From Gammaproteobacteria bacterium (GTDB lineage: Bacteria > Pseudomonadota > Gammaproteobacteria > Enterobacterales > Neiellaceae): a stretch of DNA of 64,000 nt. Positions 1 through 10,094 of the stretch are shown in pieces; the stretch's first letter is position 1; each line of letters begins with the position of its first letter. Position numbers and translations under genes: made by a program. The notes beneath the pieces are model-generated. The model did not search any database. It was given only the letters and a program-made list of their open reading frames with translations, and was not told where the DNA came from. The DNA lies in contig JAFOOX010000044.1 of NCBI GenBank assembly GCA_017425245.1, positions 62,001-126,000 on the forward strand, in the 5' to 3' direction.

Positions 1-397
1 CGGTCAGATCACGACGGGCCACGGCCCCCGCTTCACCGCCAGCCCGCACCTGATCCACCAGCGGATACCAGTCCTTTTCAATGCGATACATCATCAACCG
101 CGCCCGACCACGGGCCACCGGATACACCGGCATCAGCGGCGGGTGAGGAAAACGCTCATCGAGGTATTCGTTAATGATGCGTGACTCATAGATCACCAGC
201 TCACGATCCACCAGCACCGGAATGGTGTTGTAAGGGTTGAGCTCCATCAATTCTTCATTGATCTCACCCGGGGCGATAAACACGGTGTCATAGGTGACAC
301 CCTTTTCAGCCAGCACGATGCGCACCTGATGGCTGAACAGCTCGTCCTTGCCGCCAAACAGGGTCATGACCGAACGTTTCGAGGCCGCAGTGCCCAT
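1..397 (-). CDS. sspA: Stringent starvation protein A (partial)
   Basis: N-terminal 132 residues of SspA; the gene runs off the left edge of the window. SspA is an RNA polymerase-associated protein with a glutathione-S-transferase fold that acts in stationary-phase and acid stress gene expression. The sequence shows the thioredoxin-like start (KRSVMTLFGGKDELFSHQ) and the family's surface motif PHPPLMPVYPVARGRARL. A GGAGGA ribosome binding site lies just upstream of the ATG at 397. It follows petC in the same direction, the usual gammaproteobacterial order (rpsI-petABC-sspA). Identity is clear from the conserved pocket motif; only the C-terminal half is unseen. Confidence 0.93.
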   Translation of the reverse strand, partial: MGTAASKRSVMTLFGGKDELFSHQVRIVLAEKGVTYDTVFIAPGEINEELMELNPYNTIPVLVDRELVIYESRIINEYLDERFPHPPLMPVYPVARGRARLMMYRIEKDWYPLVDQVRAGGEAGAVARRDLT

Positions 398-427
398 TAA
401 ATCCTCCAACAGTCAGTAAAACGGCAA

Positions 428-446
428 CGGGGGCAAGGCGCCCCCG
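428..446 (-). terminator. GC hairpin between petC and sspA
   Basis: CGGGGGC pairs with GCCCCCG around a 5-base loop, just downstream of the petC stop on the minus strand, followed by a loosely T-rich stretch (GTTGCCGTTTT). It could be a weak terminator or attenuator between the pet genes and sspA. The T-run is not immediate, so readthrough is plausible. Confidence 0.4.
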
Positions 447-470
447 CTACCGGCATCAAAAGGCGCCGTC

Positions 471-1208
471 TTAGTGGACGTCGCGCCAGTACTCTTTCTT
501 CAGCAGGTAGGCGAGCACGAAGAACACCGCCAGAAACAGCATCACCCAGATGCCCAGCGACTTGCGCTCCTGCTGCATCGGCTCAGCCGCATAGACCAGA
601 AAGTTGACGATATCCGCCACCGCCTGATCGTATTCATCGGTCGACAGCTCACCGCTGCCATCGGTCTTGAGCACCTTGTGCGTCTCAACCTTGCCATCGA
701 CCATCCGTTCCTCATCGACCAGACTCGGAACGCCTTGCAGCTCCTGCAGCACATGGGGCATGCCCACGTCCTTGAACACCAGATTGTTGACCCCCCATGG
801 ACGTTTCGGGTCAGCATAGAAGGTGTGCAGATAGGTATAGATCCAGTCGGCGCCGCGCACCCGAGCCACCAGCGTCAGATCAGGCGGCGCTGCCCCAAAC
901 CACTTGGCTGCGTCTTTATCAGCCATGCTGTTTTCCATCAGGTCGCCAATCTTGGCACCCGGGACGAACATCAGATGCTGCTGCATCAGGTCGACCGGGA
1001 TCTGCAGATCCTCTGCCACCCGCTGATAACGCTGATATTGGGTACTGTGGCAACCAAAGCAGTAGTTCATGAACAGCTTGGCACCACGCTGGAGCGAAGC
1101 GGTATCGTCCTGATCAACTGGCGCTTTTTCGAGCGGATACTCACCGCCACCTGCTGCAAGAGCTGCAAAAGGCACCAGCAGTGCCAGCACACATAGGATC
1201 CGTTTCAT
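471..1208 (-). CDS. petC: Ubiquinol-cytochrome c reductase, cytochrome c1
   Basis: The 245-residue cytochrome c1 subunit of the bc1 complex passes electrons from the Rieske protein to soluble cytochrome c on the periplasmic side. It has a signal peptide (residues 1-19, ending AALAA), a covalent heme site CFGCH at residues 50-54, and a C-terminal membrane anchor at about 222-240 followed by a basic tail. It is the last gene of a petA-petB-petC operon and starts 1 base after petB ends. Length and domain order match the family. No anomalies seen. Confidence 0.96.
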   Translation of the reverse strand: MKRILCVLALLVPFAALAAGGGEYPLEKAPVDQDDTASLQRGAKLFMNYCFGCHSTQYQRYQRVAEDLQIPVDLMQQHLMFVPGAKIGDLMENSMADKDAAKWFGAAPPDLTLVARVRGADWIYTYLHTFYADPKRPWGVNNLVFKDVGMPHVLQELQGVPSLVDEERMVDGKVETHKVLKTDGSGELSTDEYDQAVADIVNFLVYAAEPMQQERKSLGIWVMLFLAVFFVLAYLLKKEYWRDVH

Positions 1209-1209
1209 A

Positions 1210-2421
1210 TCAGGTCACCCGTTCCGGCAGCGGTTTGGTCTTTTCGTTCTTGCTGTACAGCCACAGGGCAATAAAGAAACCGAAATAGAGCAGAGTGAAA
1301 GCTCTGGCCATCCAAGTGAACAGATCCGTAGCTGGCTGCAGCCCAAGATAGCCGAGCACAACGAAGCTGATGGCAAACTGGACAATGTTCAGTTTGTGCA
1401 GAGTGCTACGGTAACGGAAGCTCTTGACCTTGCAGCGATCCAGCCATGGCAGCACGAACAGGATCACGATCGAGGCGCCCATGGCGATGACGCCGAACAG
1501 CTTGTCTGGCACCGCGCGCAAAATGGCATAGAAGGGGGTGAAGTACCACACCGGGGCGATATGGGCTGGAGTCTTGAGCGGGTTGGCCGCTTCGAAGTTA
1601 GGCGGCTCAAGGAACAGGCCACCCATGCCCGGCGCGAAGAAAATCACGGCGCAGAACAGAATCAGGAAGCCGGCAACACCAACAATATCCTTGACCGTGT
1701 AATAGGGGTGGAAGGGAATGGCATCTTTCGGCCAGCCGTCCGGCCCCTTGTTCTTTTTGATCTCGATGCCATCGGGATTGTTGGAACCCACTTCATGCAG
1801 AGCGACGATATGCAGGAACACCAGCGCCACCAGCACCAGCGGCAGGGCAATCACATGCAGGGCAAAAAAGCGGGTCAGGGTGGCACCGGAGATGACATAG
1901 TCACCACGGATCCACAGGGTAAGGTCTTCACCGATAACCGGGATGGCGCCAAACAGCGAGATGATCACCTGGGCCCCCCAGAAAGACATCTGGCCCCAGG
2001 GCAGCAGGTAGCCCATGAACGCTTCAGCCATCAGCACCACAAAGATGCCCATGCCGAACAGCCATAGCAATTCACGCGGCTTTTGATACGACCCGTACAG
2101 CAAAGCCCGGAACATGTGCAGATAGACCACGACGAAGAAGGCGCTGGCCCCGGTCGAGTGCATGTAACGGATCAGCCAGCCCCACTCCACATCACGCATG
2201 ATGTACTCAACCGAGGCGAAAGCGCCTTCGGCCGAGGGGTTGTAGTTCATGGTCAGCCAGATACCGGTGAGCAGCTGGTTGACCAGCACCAGCAGCGCCA
2301 GCGAACCGAAAAAGTACCAAAAGTTAAAGTTCTTTGGGGTCGGGTATTTGCCGACGTGTTTGTTCCAGGTGGCGGTGAGCGGGATGCGCTCATCCATCCA
2401 AGCGACGAGTTTGGTCAACAT
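1210..2421 (-). CDS. petB: Ubiquinol-cytochrome c reductase, cytochrome b
   Basis: The 403-residue full-length cytochrome b is the membrane core of the bc1 complex, where quinol is oxidised and quinone reduced (Q cycle). The sequence begins with the amphipathic N-terminal helix, then shows the long run of membrane helices with conserved features such as YLLPWGQMSFWGA (Qo-site region) and the WYFTPFYAILRA segment of the C-terminal half. It is not split into b6 and subunit IV. The start codon overlaps the petA stop by one base, indicating translational coupling. Confidence 0.97.
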   Translation of the reverse strand: MLTKLVAWMDERIPLTATWNKHVGKYPTPKNFNFWYFFGSLALLVLVNQLLTGIWLTMNYNPSAEGAFASVEYIMRDVEWGWLIRYMHSTGASAFFVVVYLHMFRALLYGSYQKPRELLWLFGMGIFVVLMAEAFMGYLLPWGQMSFWGAQVIISLFGAIPVIGEDLTLWIRGDYVISGATLTRFFALHVIALPLVLVALVFLHIVALHEVGSNNPDGIEIKKNKGPDGWPKDAIPFHPYYTVKDIVGVAGFLILFCAVIFFAPGMGGLFLEPPNFEAANPLKTPAHIAPVWYFTPFYAILRAVPDKLFGVIAMGASIVILFVLPWLDRCKVKSFRYRSTLHKLNIVQFAISFVVLGYLGLQPATDLFTWMARAFTLLYFGFFIALWLYSKNEKTKPLPERVT

Positions 2422-3011
2422 CAGGCTTCTCCCTGGTCCACGCCCACCAGAATGGTGTTGTCATCGACAAAGTGATAGGGCGGCACCACCAAATTGAGCG
2501 GCGCCGGCACACCCGAAAAAACGCGACCGGCCATGTCGAACTTGGAGCCATGACAGGGGCAGAAGAAACCGTGGTCGACCCCGGCTACCTGCTCGCCAAA
2601 GTTGCCGTCGAGGAACAGCGGCGAACAGCCGAGATGGGTGCAGATGCCAACAGCAACAAATACCTCATCACGAATTGAGCGATAAGGGTTCTTGGCATAA
2701 TCAGGCTGCTGTGGCTCTTCAGAGGCGGCATCGCGCAGCTGATCATCCAGGGTGGCCAACTGAGCCAGCACCTCGGGCGTCCGTCGCGTCACCCACACCG
2801 GCTTACCACGCCATTCGACGCGGATCAGCTGGCCAGGCTCCAGCTTGCTGATATTGACCTCAACCGGCGCACCTGCGGCCTTGGCCTTGGCGCTTGGATT
2901 CCACGATTTGAGGAAGGGCACGGCCACAAAGGCGGCACCGGCTCCCCCGACAACGGCCGTGGCAACGGTCAAAAACCGGCGGCGACCGTTATCGACAGGC
3001 GCATTGCTCAT
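2421..3011 (-). CDS. petA: Ubiquinol-cytochrome c reductase, Rieske iron-sulfur subunit
   Basis: The 196-residue Rieske protein carries the 2Fe-2S cluster that takes the first electron from ubiquinol in the bc1 complex. The N terminus carries a twin-arginine type signal anchor (RRRFLT then a hydrophobic stretch, residues 10-33). The cluster ligands are in CTHLGC (124-129) and CPCHGS (151-156), giving the expected two Cys and two His. It is first in the petABC operon, with a TATAAT -10 box 40 bases upstream. Confidence 0.97.
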   Translation of the reverse strand: MSNAPVDNGRRRFLTVATAVVGGAGAAFVAVPFLKSWNPSAKAKAAGAPVEVNISKLEPGQLIRVEWRGKPVWVTRRTPEVLAQLATLDDQLRDAASEEPQQPDYAKNPYRSIRDEVFVAVGICTHLGCSPLFLDGNFGEQVAGVDHGFFCPCHGSKFDMAGRVFSGVPAPLNLVVPPYHFVDDNTILVGVDQGEA

Positions 3012-3050
3012 CCACTTATCTCCCGCTCTTATGCTTGTTTGGGCGCTGTA

Positions 3051-3056
3051 ATTATA
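3051..3056 (-). promoter_or_regulatory. -10 box of the petABC promoter
   Basis: A perfect TATAAT on the minus strand lies about 40 bases before the petA start codon. No good -35 hexamer sits 16-18 bases upstream, so the promoter may need an activator or be weak. Only the -10 element is supported. Confidence 0.5.
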
Positions 3057-3172
3057 TGCCGTTGCCCACCGGATGCAGGGCCGCCAAAAGGGCGGGCCAA
3101 AAGCCCTGCAATTTTACGGGAAAACAGCAACCCTGCACAACCGATGGTCACGCCCTGCGCAGCCCACAAAGC

Positions 3173-3198
3173 AAAAAGCCCGCCATGAGGCGGGCTTT
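3173..3198 (-). terminator. Rho-independent terminator after rpsI
   Basis: AAAGCCCGCC and GGCGGGCTTT form a 10-bp stem with a 4-base loop, followed on the minus strand by TTTTT. It lies 20 bases past the rpsI stop codon and ends the rplM-rpsI transcript. Confidence 0.9.
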
Positions 3199-3217
3199 GC
3201 GAACGCTCTCGCAGCGA

Positions 3218-3610
3218 TTAACGCTTGGAGTACTGCGGACGCTTACGGGCTTTGTGCAGGCCCACTTTCTTACGCTCGACCTTACGGGCGTCACGAGTGA
3301 CGAAGCCAGCCTGACGCAATGCGCCACGCAGGGATTCGTCGAACTCCATCAGCGCGCGGGCGATACCGTGACGGATCGCGCCAGCCTGACCGCTGATGCC
3401 ACCGCCAGCGACGGTTACATAGACGTCCAGCTTTTCGCTGAGCTGAGTCAGTTCGAGCGGCTGACGCACGACCATGCGTGCAGTTTCGCGGCCGAAGTAG
3501 ACGTCCAGCGGACGCTGGTTAACGGTGATTACACCGCTACCGGATTTGATGAATACACGGGCGCTGGAGCTTTTGCGGCGGCCGGTACCATAGTTCTGAG
3601 TCTGTGCCAT
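3218..3610 (-). CDS. rpsI: 30S ribosomal protein S9
   Basis: The 130-residue ribosomal protein S9 is part of the head of the small subunit; its C-terminal tail reaches the P-site tRNA. The sequence starts [20 protein letters not shown], a hallmark of the family, and ends with the basic tail RKRPQYSKR whose final SKR is the functionally conserved end. It is co-transcribed with rplM 14 bases upstream and followed by a strong terminator. Confidence 0.98.
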   Translation of the reverse strand: MAQTQNYGTGRRKSSSARVFIKSGSGVITVNQRPLDVYFGRETARMVVRQPLELTQLSEKLDVYVTVAGGGISGQAGAIRHGIARALMEFDESLRGALRQAGFVTRDARKVERKKVGLHKARKRPQYSKR

Positions 3611-3624
3611 TGCCTTGAACCCTC

Positions 3625-4053
3625 TTAAATATCCAGAACCTGCGGCTGCTGGGCGGCGTGGTTATGTTCGGCGCCGGCATAGACTTTCAGCTTGCGGAAC
3701 ATTTCACGACCCAGCGGGCCCTTCGGCAGCATGCCTTTGACCGCTTTTTCCAGCACGCGCTCAGGCGCTTTCTGGATCAGCTTTTCAAAGGTTGTCTCCT
3801 TCAGACCACCCGGATACTCGGTGTGGGAGTAGTAGACTTTGCCCAGCACTTTATTGCCGGTTACGCGCAGTTTGTCCGCGTTGATGACGATGATGTAATC
3901 ACCGGTATCGACATGCGGGGTGTAAACCGGCTTGTGCTTGCCGCGCAGGCGACTAGCGATTTCAGAGGCCAGACGGCCGAGCACTTTGCCTTCGGCATCA
4001 ACGACGAACCAGTCGCGCTTGACGCTTTCCGGCTTTGCAGTAAAGGTTTTCAT
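3625..4053 (-). CDS. rplM: 50S ribosomal protein L13
   Basis: The 142-residue ribosomal protein L13 is an early assembly protein of the large subunit. The start is placed at the ATG of [15 protein letters not shown] because that is the family's conserved N terminus; the open frame extends further upstream without similarity. The central [21 protein letters not shown] and [21 protein letters not shown] motifs are diagnostic. It heads the rplM-rpsI operon. A leader of about 130 bases lies between the -10 box and the start; in E. coli this leader is where L13 represses its own operon, and the same is possible here. Confidence 0.98.
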   Translation of the reverse strand: MKTFTAKPESVKRDWFVVDAEGKVLGRLASEIASRLRGKHKPVYTPHVDTGDYIIVINADKLRVTGNKVLGKVYYSHTEYPGGLKETTFEKLIQKAPERVLEKAVKGMLPKGPLGREMFRKLKVYAGAEHNHAAQQPQVLDI

Positions 4054-4189
4054 CACGCTAAACCCAATTTGATTCATACCCAAAGCTCTGATGAGCCACG
4101 TTTTTTCGTCGGACAATGAGCCCCTTCGAGCGCCACTGTTGCCGACCAAGTACCGCCGGAGCGGCCGTCTGTAACATGGGCGGGCCGCG

Positions 4190-4195
4190 ATTATA
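4190..4195 (-). promoter_or_regulatory. -10 box of the rplM-rpsI promoter
   Basis: A perfect TATAAT on the minus strand is followed by a GC-rich discriminator (CGCGGCCCG), as expected for a stringently controlled ribosomal-protein promoter. An A/T-rich tract lies upstream and could act as an UP element. The -35 hexamer is not clear. Confidence 0.55.
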
Positions 4196-4255
4196 GTCAT
4201 TCGACCCTGTCAGATCATCTGTTTTTTGCTTTTTTAATCAGCAATCCAGACAACC

Positions 4256-5320
4256 TCAGCCCGTGGTATGAGGGCGGGCCAGATAGCTCTCGCTCTGCAT
4301 CTCGGTCAGCCGGCTGACGCAGCGGGCGAAAGCGAACGCCAGCCGCTCGCCACGATAGAGTTCGGCGGCGGCCACTGCCTGAGTCATCACCAGCTTGACA
4401 CCGCGGTCATAGAACTCGTCGACCAGCGCAATAAAACGGCGGGCGGCGTCATCATCGTCGCTGCCCAGCTGCGGCACATCGCTAATTAGCACAGTGTGAA
4501 AACGACGCGCCAGTTCGATGTAGTCGAGCTGGCTGCGGGCGGTCCGACAGAGGGTGGCAAAGTCAAACCATACCAGATCATCGGCCACCAACCGGCAGCG
4601 TAGAGGCCGCTCACAGATGGTCAGAAGCTGGTCGCGCTGGGGGGGCTCCGGCGCCAGCTCCATCGCCAGCGCTTCCAACCGGGCGTCGCTATCCGCCACC
4701 GCCACCAGATGGATGGCGGCGCGGGTCAGGGTGCGCAACCGGTAATCCTGACCGCCGTCGAGATGCACCACCCGGGTGATGCTCTTAATCAGGGCAATGG
4801 CCGGCAAAAAACGGTCACGGTGCAGCCCGCCCTGATAGAGCTGATCGGGGGCCAGATTGGAGGTGAAGACCCAGCTCACCCCCAACTGGTTGAGGGCGCG
4901 CAGCAGCCGCTCCAGGATCATGGCATCGGCGATATCGCTGACGTAGAGCTCATCGAGGCAGATCAGCCGGTAACGACCGGCCAGTCGCCGGGCAACGGTC
5001 GCCAGCGGATCAGCCAGCTGCTTGCAGGCCGCCAACTCGTGATGGACCTGCTGCATGAAGTGGTGAAAGTGCAGGCGCTGGCAGCAGGGGGCGTCGATGT
5101 GACGGCAGAAGAGATCGACCACAAAGGTTTTGCCACGACCGACATCGCCATGCAGATAAACGCCGGTGACCGCCACTGGCTGCTGCCACGGCCAGCGCCA
5201 GCGGCGCTGCTGCAGAGCAACCGCCAAGGTTTGCAGAGCGTCTACGGCCTGCAGCTGGGCACTGTCGGCCTGATAACCATAGCTGGCCAACGCCTGCTGA
5301 TAGCTGTCACGAAATTGCAT
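4256..5320 (-). CDS. zapE: Cell division protein ZapE (AFG1-like ATPase)
   Basis: The 354-residue P-loop ATPase of the AFG1/ZapE family associates with the Z ring and helps constriction under stress. The start is set at MQFRDSYQQAL, which matches the family's short N-terminal helix; the in-frame codons upstream are low-complexity Arg/Gly. Walker A is GDVGRGKT (about residues 58-65) and Walker B is LICLDELYVSD. It is divergent from zapG, another division factor. The position between rplM and the degQ-degS pair is conserved in related bacteria. Confidence 0.93.
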   Translation of the reverse strand: MQFRDSYQQALASYGYQADSAQLQAVDALQTLAVALQQRRWRWPWQQPVAVTGVYLHGDVGRGKTFVVDLFCRHIDAPCCQRLHFHHFMQQVHHELAACKQLADPLATVARRLAGRYRLICLDELYVSDIADAMILERLLRALNQLGVSWVFTSNLAPDQLYQGGLHRDRFLPAIALIKSITRVVHLDGGQDYRLRTLTRAAIHLVAVADSDARLEALAMELAPEPPQRDQLLTICERPLRCRLVADDLVWFDFATLCRTARSQLDYIELARRFHTVLISDVPQLGSDDDDAARRFIALVDEFYDRGVKLVMTQAVAAAELYRGERLAFAFARCVSRLTEMQSESYLARPHTTG

Positions 5321-5430
5321 TGCGCCTCGCCCCCTGCCCCTGCGGCCGGGCGCGGATGTTAGCATGGTGCCCCAAAAGCGGGGTATAGTTAGGCCGCTAG
5401 CTACAGGTCCAGTTGCTGTCAGGGGTATGA

Positions 5431-5820
5431 ATGGAAGGCATTATATTGGGTATTCTCGTGTCGCTGCTGCTCGGCCTCGGCATTGGTTTTGCCGTCGGTC
5501 GTAAAGCGGCATCCGCGCAATCAGGCGTCGGCAGTAAACTGGCGATCCAGCAAGCCCTCGACAGCCAGAAGGCCCAACTGGCCCATGCCCTCGCCAACCA
5601 TCGTCAGCAGCTGGCCCAGCTCGAGCAGTCGGTAGCGCAGATCCGCACCAATCTCGACGATGGCGCCCGCGAGCTTCTCGGTGAGCTCCCTCCCACCCGG
5701 GTTGAGGTGAGCCGCCTGTCGCGGCCAGAGAACGGCGACAGCCAGCCGCGCGATTACGCTGGCCAGGGTAGTGGTCTACTGCGCAAGCGCGGACTGGAAG
5801 AGGATCAGGAGGGCGCCTGA
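5431..5820 (+). CDS. zapG: Z-ring associated protein ZapG (YhcB, DUF1043)
   Basis: The 129-residue inner-membrane protein has one N-terminal membrane helix (residues 4-24, GIILGILVSLLLGLGIGFAVG) followed by a coiled-coil region rich in Gln and Ala (about 35-75). This is the layout of YhcB/ZapG, which links division, envelope growth and phospholipid/LPS balance. It lies divergently from zapE and is followed by a strong terminator, so it is probably monocistronic. Identity rests on layout and on position next to zapE and degQ. Confidence 0.9.
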   Translation: MEGIILGILVSLLLGLGIGFAVGRKAASAQSGVGSKLAIQQALDSQKAQLAHALANHRQQLAQLEQSVAQIRTNLDDGARELLGELPPTRVEVSRLSRPENGDSQPRDYAGQGSGLLRKRGLEEDQEGA

Positions 5821-5840
5821 ATCCAGTTCGCCTCCTGCCT

Positions 5841-5865
5841 GCGGCCCTCACCGAGGGCCGCTTTT
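5841..5865 (+). terminator. Rho-independent terminator after zapG
   Basis: GCGGCCCTC pairs with GAGGGCCGC around a 3-base loop, followed directly by TTTT, 20 bases after the zapG stop codon. Confidence 0.88.
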
Positions 5866-5896
5866 GTTCCAAAATGTTAACTGAGACTTGAGGTTG

Positions 5897-5925
5897 GGAA
5901 CTTCGACACCTACATAACGTCCACG
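5897..5925 (+). promoter_or_regulatory. Candidate sigma-E promoter of degQ
   Basis: A perfect GGAACTT (-35 of the extracytoplasmic sigma-E class) at 5897-5903 is followed after 16 bases by TCCAC at 5920, a fair match to the sigma-E -10. It lies 40-65 bases before the degQ ATG. DegQ/DegP-type proteases are classic sigma-E targets, so envelope stress control is a reasonable inference. Confidence 0.6.
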
Positions 5926-5964
5926 CGTTGTCGCCGCATGACGCGATGCAAGGAGCTAGTTAGC

Positions 5965-7308
5965 ATGAAACAGATTGTTCTCGCCGTTACCTGTACTGCA
6001 GCCCTTTGTGCTGGTGCCCTGGCCCCTCTCAGCGCCTCGGCTAACCTGCCCGTGGCGATTGAAGGGCAGCCCATCCCATCATTGGCTCCGATGCTCGAAA
6101 GAGTGACGCCAGCGGTGGTCGAAATCTCGGTATCTGGGGTGCACACCCGTCAACAGGCCGTCGATCCTTTCGGGCAGTTTTTTGGCCTCCCCCAAGGCGG
6201 GCGGCAGCAGCAACCATTCCGCGGCTTGGGCTCAGGCGTCATCATTGATGCCGACGAAGGTCATGTGGTGACCAACTTCCACGTGGTCAACAATGCCGAC
6301 GAGATTATGGTAACCCTGGCCGACGGCCGGGAAATCAAAGCAAAACTGCTGGGCAAAGACGAGCAGTCAGATATCGCTCTGCTGGAGATCGATGCCGATA
6401 ACCTCACCGCCATTCCCAAAGCCAACTCCGACAGCCTGCGAGTGGGCGATTTTGTGGTAGCGATCGGCAACCCCTTTGGTCTTGGCCAGACAGTCACCTC
6501 CGGGATCATCAGCGCCCTCGGTCGCTCTGGCCTCAATATCGAGAATTACGAGAATTTCATCCAGACCGACGCTGCCATCAACTCCGGTAACTCGGGCGGG
6601 GCATTGGTCAACCTCAAGGGAGAGCTGGTCGGCATCAATACTGCCATCATCGCCCCCGGTGGCGGTAACGTCGGCATCGGCTTCGCCATTCCGGTCAACA
6701 TGGTCGCCAATCTGCTTGATCAGCTGCTGGAGTTTGGTGAAGTAAGACGCGGTATTCTTGGCGTCACTGGCGGTGAGCTAACCCCGGACCTGGCAGAAGC
6801 CTTCGGCCACAAAACCAAACATGGCGCATTCATCAGTCAGGTGATGCCCGGCTCGTCTGCCGACAAAGCCGGCCTGAAAGCAGGCGACATCATCGTTGCC
6901 GTCGATGGCAAAGCAATCAAGTCCTTTGGTGAGTTGCGCGCCCTAATCGCCACAACTGGAGCAGGTCGGACCGTCAAAGTCGAAGTAATCCGCGAAGGCA
7001 AACGCCAGAGCTTCGACGTTAAACTGACCGAGGGTAACGAACAGGCTGCCAACGCCCAGAACATCCACCCACGTTTGAGTGGCGCCACCCTGAGTGACAA
7101 CGACGGCAGCGGTATTCGTGTCGATCAAGTGGCTCTGCGTTCACCCGCAGCCCAACTCGGTCTGCGTGAAGGCGATCAGATCATCGGTGCCAACAACCTG
7201 CGGATTAAGTCGCTCAAGGAACTGCGCGCCTTGCTGGAGAAAAAACCAAGAGTACTGGCGCTCAACATCCTGCGTGATGGCCAGAGCTTCTATCTGATCC
7301 TGCGTTAA
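5965..7308 (+). CDS. degQ: Periplasmic serine protease/chaperone DegQ (DegP family)
   Basis: The 447-residue HtrA-family protease degrades or refolds damaged periplasmic proteins. The start at MKQIVLAV gives a proper signal peptide (cleavage near ASA-N) and has an AAGGAG site 9 bases before it. The trypsin-like catalytic triad is H106 (NFHVVNN), D136 (SDIALLEI) and S210 (GNSGG). Two PDZ domains follow (about 255-350 and 365-447), which separates it from single-PDZ DegS next door. A sigma-E-like promoter precedes it and a 12-bp hairpin separates it from degS. Confidence 0.95.
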   Translation: MKQIVLAVTCTAALCAGALAPLSASANLPVAIEGQPIPSLAPMLERVTPAVVEISVSGVHTRQQAVDPFGQFFGLPQGGRQQQPFRGLGSGVIIDADEGHVVTNFHVVNNADEIMVTLADGREIKAKLLGKDEQSDIALLEIDADNLTAIPKANSDSLRVGDFVVAIGNPFGLGQTVTSGIISALGRSGLNIENYENFIQTDAAINSGNSGGALVNLKGELVGINTAIIAPGGGNVGIGFAIPVNMVANLLDQLLEFGEVRRGILGVTGGELTPDLAEAFGHKTKHGAFISQVMPGSSADKAGLKAGDIIVAVDGKAIKSFGELRALIATTGAGRTVKVEVIREGKRQSFDVKLTEGNEQAANAQNIHPRLSGATLSDNDGSGIRVDQVALRSPAAQLGLREGDQIIGANNLRIKSLKELRALLEKKPRVLALNILRDGQSFYLILR

Positions 7309-7324
7309 TCCCGCCTTGCACCAC

Positions 7325-7350
7325 GCACCGCCAGCCTCGGCTGGCGGTGC
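7325..7350 (+). other. 12-bp hairpin between degQ and degS
   Basis: GCACCGCCAGCC and GGCTGGCGGTGC form a perfect 12-bp stem with a 2-base loop. There is no T-run behind it, so it is more likely an RNA stability or attenuation element than a true intrinsic terminator. Confidence 0.5.
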
Positions 7351-7419
7351 GTTGGTGGCCGCCCTTGGCAGTGCTATGCTGCGGCCATCACTTACCGCCG
7401 CCGTCACGGAGTCTGACCG

Positions 7420-8499
7420 GTGCGTCCCCTGTTTTTACCTCTGGCTCGCTTTGTCGCCAGCAGCTTGCTGCTGGGGGTGGTGATGGCGGCTGTGTTGCTG
7501 CTGCTATTCCCGCAACTGCGTCACGGCGGTTCACTGCTAGAAGAACTGCGAGCCTGGCGTGAAGAGCCGGTGCAGGGTTACGGCATCGCCGTGCGCCGCG
7601 CCGCGCCGGCGGTAGTCAATGTCTACACTCGCAACCTGCCGGGGGAAAGTGGCAGCGGCCAGACCCTCGGCTCAGGGGTGATCATGACCGCCCTTGGCCA
7701 CGTGCTAACCAACTATCACGTCATTGCCGGTGCAGATCAGGTACTGGTGGCGCTCCAGGATGGGCGAGTATTCGCCGCCTCGCTGGTCGGCAGCGATCCT
7801 TACACCGATCTGGCGGTGCTCAACATTGAGGCCGACAACCTGCCGGTGATCCCTCAGAACCCGGAACTAGTGTCTCGGGTCGGCGACATCGTGTTGGCCA
7901 TTGGCAACCCTTACAACCTTGGTCAGACCATCACCCAAGGGATCATCAGTGCCCTCGGTCGCATCGGCATGGCTTCCACCAGTTACCAGGATTACCTGCA
8001 GACCGATGCGGCGATCAACGCCGGTAACTCCGGTGGCGCCTTGATCAACAGCCGGGGCGAACTGGTCGGCATCAACACCATCGCTTTTCACAGTGGCGTT
8101 AATGTCGATAGCCAAGGGATCGGCTTCGCCATCCCCTACCCCTTGGCTCACAAGATCATGACCAAGCTGATCGCCCACGGCCGGGTAGTGCGAGGTTATC
8201 TAGGCATCAACGGTGGCCAGCTCAATCCGGCGGTCGCCCGTCAGATGCAGCTGGGTAGCAGCCAAGGAGTGGTGATCACCAGCCTTGACCCGCAAGGGCC
8301 GGCGCAGGGGGCTGGATTGCTGCAAGGAGACATCATTGTTGCCATCGATGGCGAGACCATCGACAGCGTTCATCAAGCACTGGATCTGATTGCCGAAACC
8401 GCGCCCGGCGCCACTGTTACTCTGACCATCTATCGCCGCAGCCAGCGACTGCAGCAGGCGGTTACCATTGGCGAACCGCCGCAACCGGTCGCCCGCTGA
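7420..8499 (+). CDS. degS: Site-1 anti-sigma-E protease DegS
   Basis: The 359-residue inner-membrane-anchored HtrA protease senses misfolded porin C termini and cleaves RseA to release sigma-E. It starts with GTG at 7420. An N-terminal membrane anchor (residues 8-31) is followed by the protease domain with triad H100 (TNYHV), D130 (YTDLAV) and S204 (GNSGG), and then one PDZ domain (about 255-350), the DegS pattern. It sits directly after degQ, as in E. coli. Its 3' end converges on murA. Confidence 0.95.
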   Translation: MRPLFLPLARFVASSLLLGVVMAAVLLLLFPQLRHGGSLLEELRAWREEPVQGYGIAVRRAAPAVVNVYTRNLPGESGSGQTLGSGVIMTALGHVLTNYHVIAGADQVLVALQDGRVFAASLVGSDPYTDLAVLNIEADNLPVIPQNPELVSRVGDIVLAIGNPYNLGQTITQGIISALGRIGMASTSYQDYLQTDAAINAGNSGGALINSRGELVGINTIAFHSGVNVDSQGIGFAIPYPLAHKIMTKLIAHGRVVRGYLGINGGQLNPAVARQMQLGSSQGVVITSLDPQGPAQGAGLLQGDIIVAIDGETIDSVHQALDLIAETAPGATVTLTIYRRSQRLQQAVTIGEPPQPVAR

Positions 8500-8554
8500 C
8501 GCCATGAGTGGCACAGCCGGGCGGTGCACAAGCCACAGTCCGCAAGCGTTTTGG

Positions 8555-9829
<1,275 letters not shown>

Positions 9830-10087
9830 TCAGGACGGCATCAGCAGCTTGCGTTCACGCTGCCATTCGGCGGGGGTAAAGGCTTTTATCGACAGCGCAT
9901 GCAGCTCCCCCGAGCTGATGGCGGCATTGAGCGGGGCATAGACCAGCTGCTGCCGTTTCACTGATCGCTGACCATCAAACTGGTCGCTGACCACAATCAC
10001 CTGAACATGGTAGCCATCACCGTTGACATGCACCTCGCCACCAGCAAAGACCGGCTCGAGCAGGGTCTTGATCGTATTAAGTTCCAT
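9830..10087 (-). CDS. ibaG: BolA-family protein IbaG
   Basis: The 85-residue BolA-like protein works with monothiol glutaredoxins in iron-sulfur handling and acid response. The class II BolA motif is visible in RQQLVYAPLNAAISSGELHALSIKAFTPAEW, with the conserved His in the ELHALSIK segment. It lies between mlaB and murA as in E. coli, in the same direction and with 7 bases to mlaB, so it is probably co-transcribed with the mla genes. Confidence 0.93.
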   Translation of the reverse strand: MELNTIKTLLEPVFAGGEVHVNGDGYHVQVIVVSDQFDGQRSVKRQQLVYAPLNAAISSGELHALSIKAFTPAEWQRERKLLMPS

Positions 10088-10094
10088 AGCTTTC

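Noticed and set aside
7325-7350. Intrinsic terminator between degQ and degS
   Set aside because: The stem is strong but no T-run follows, so it is listed only as a hairpin.
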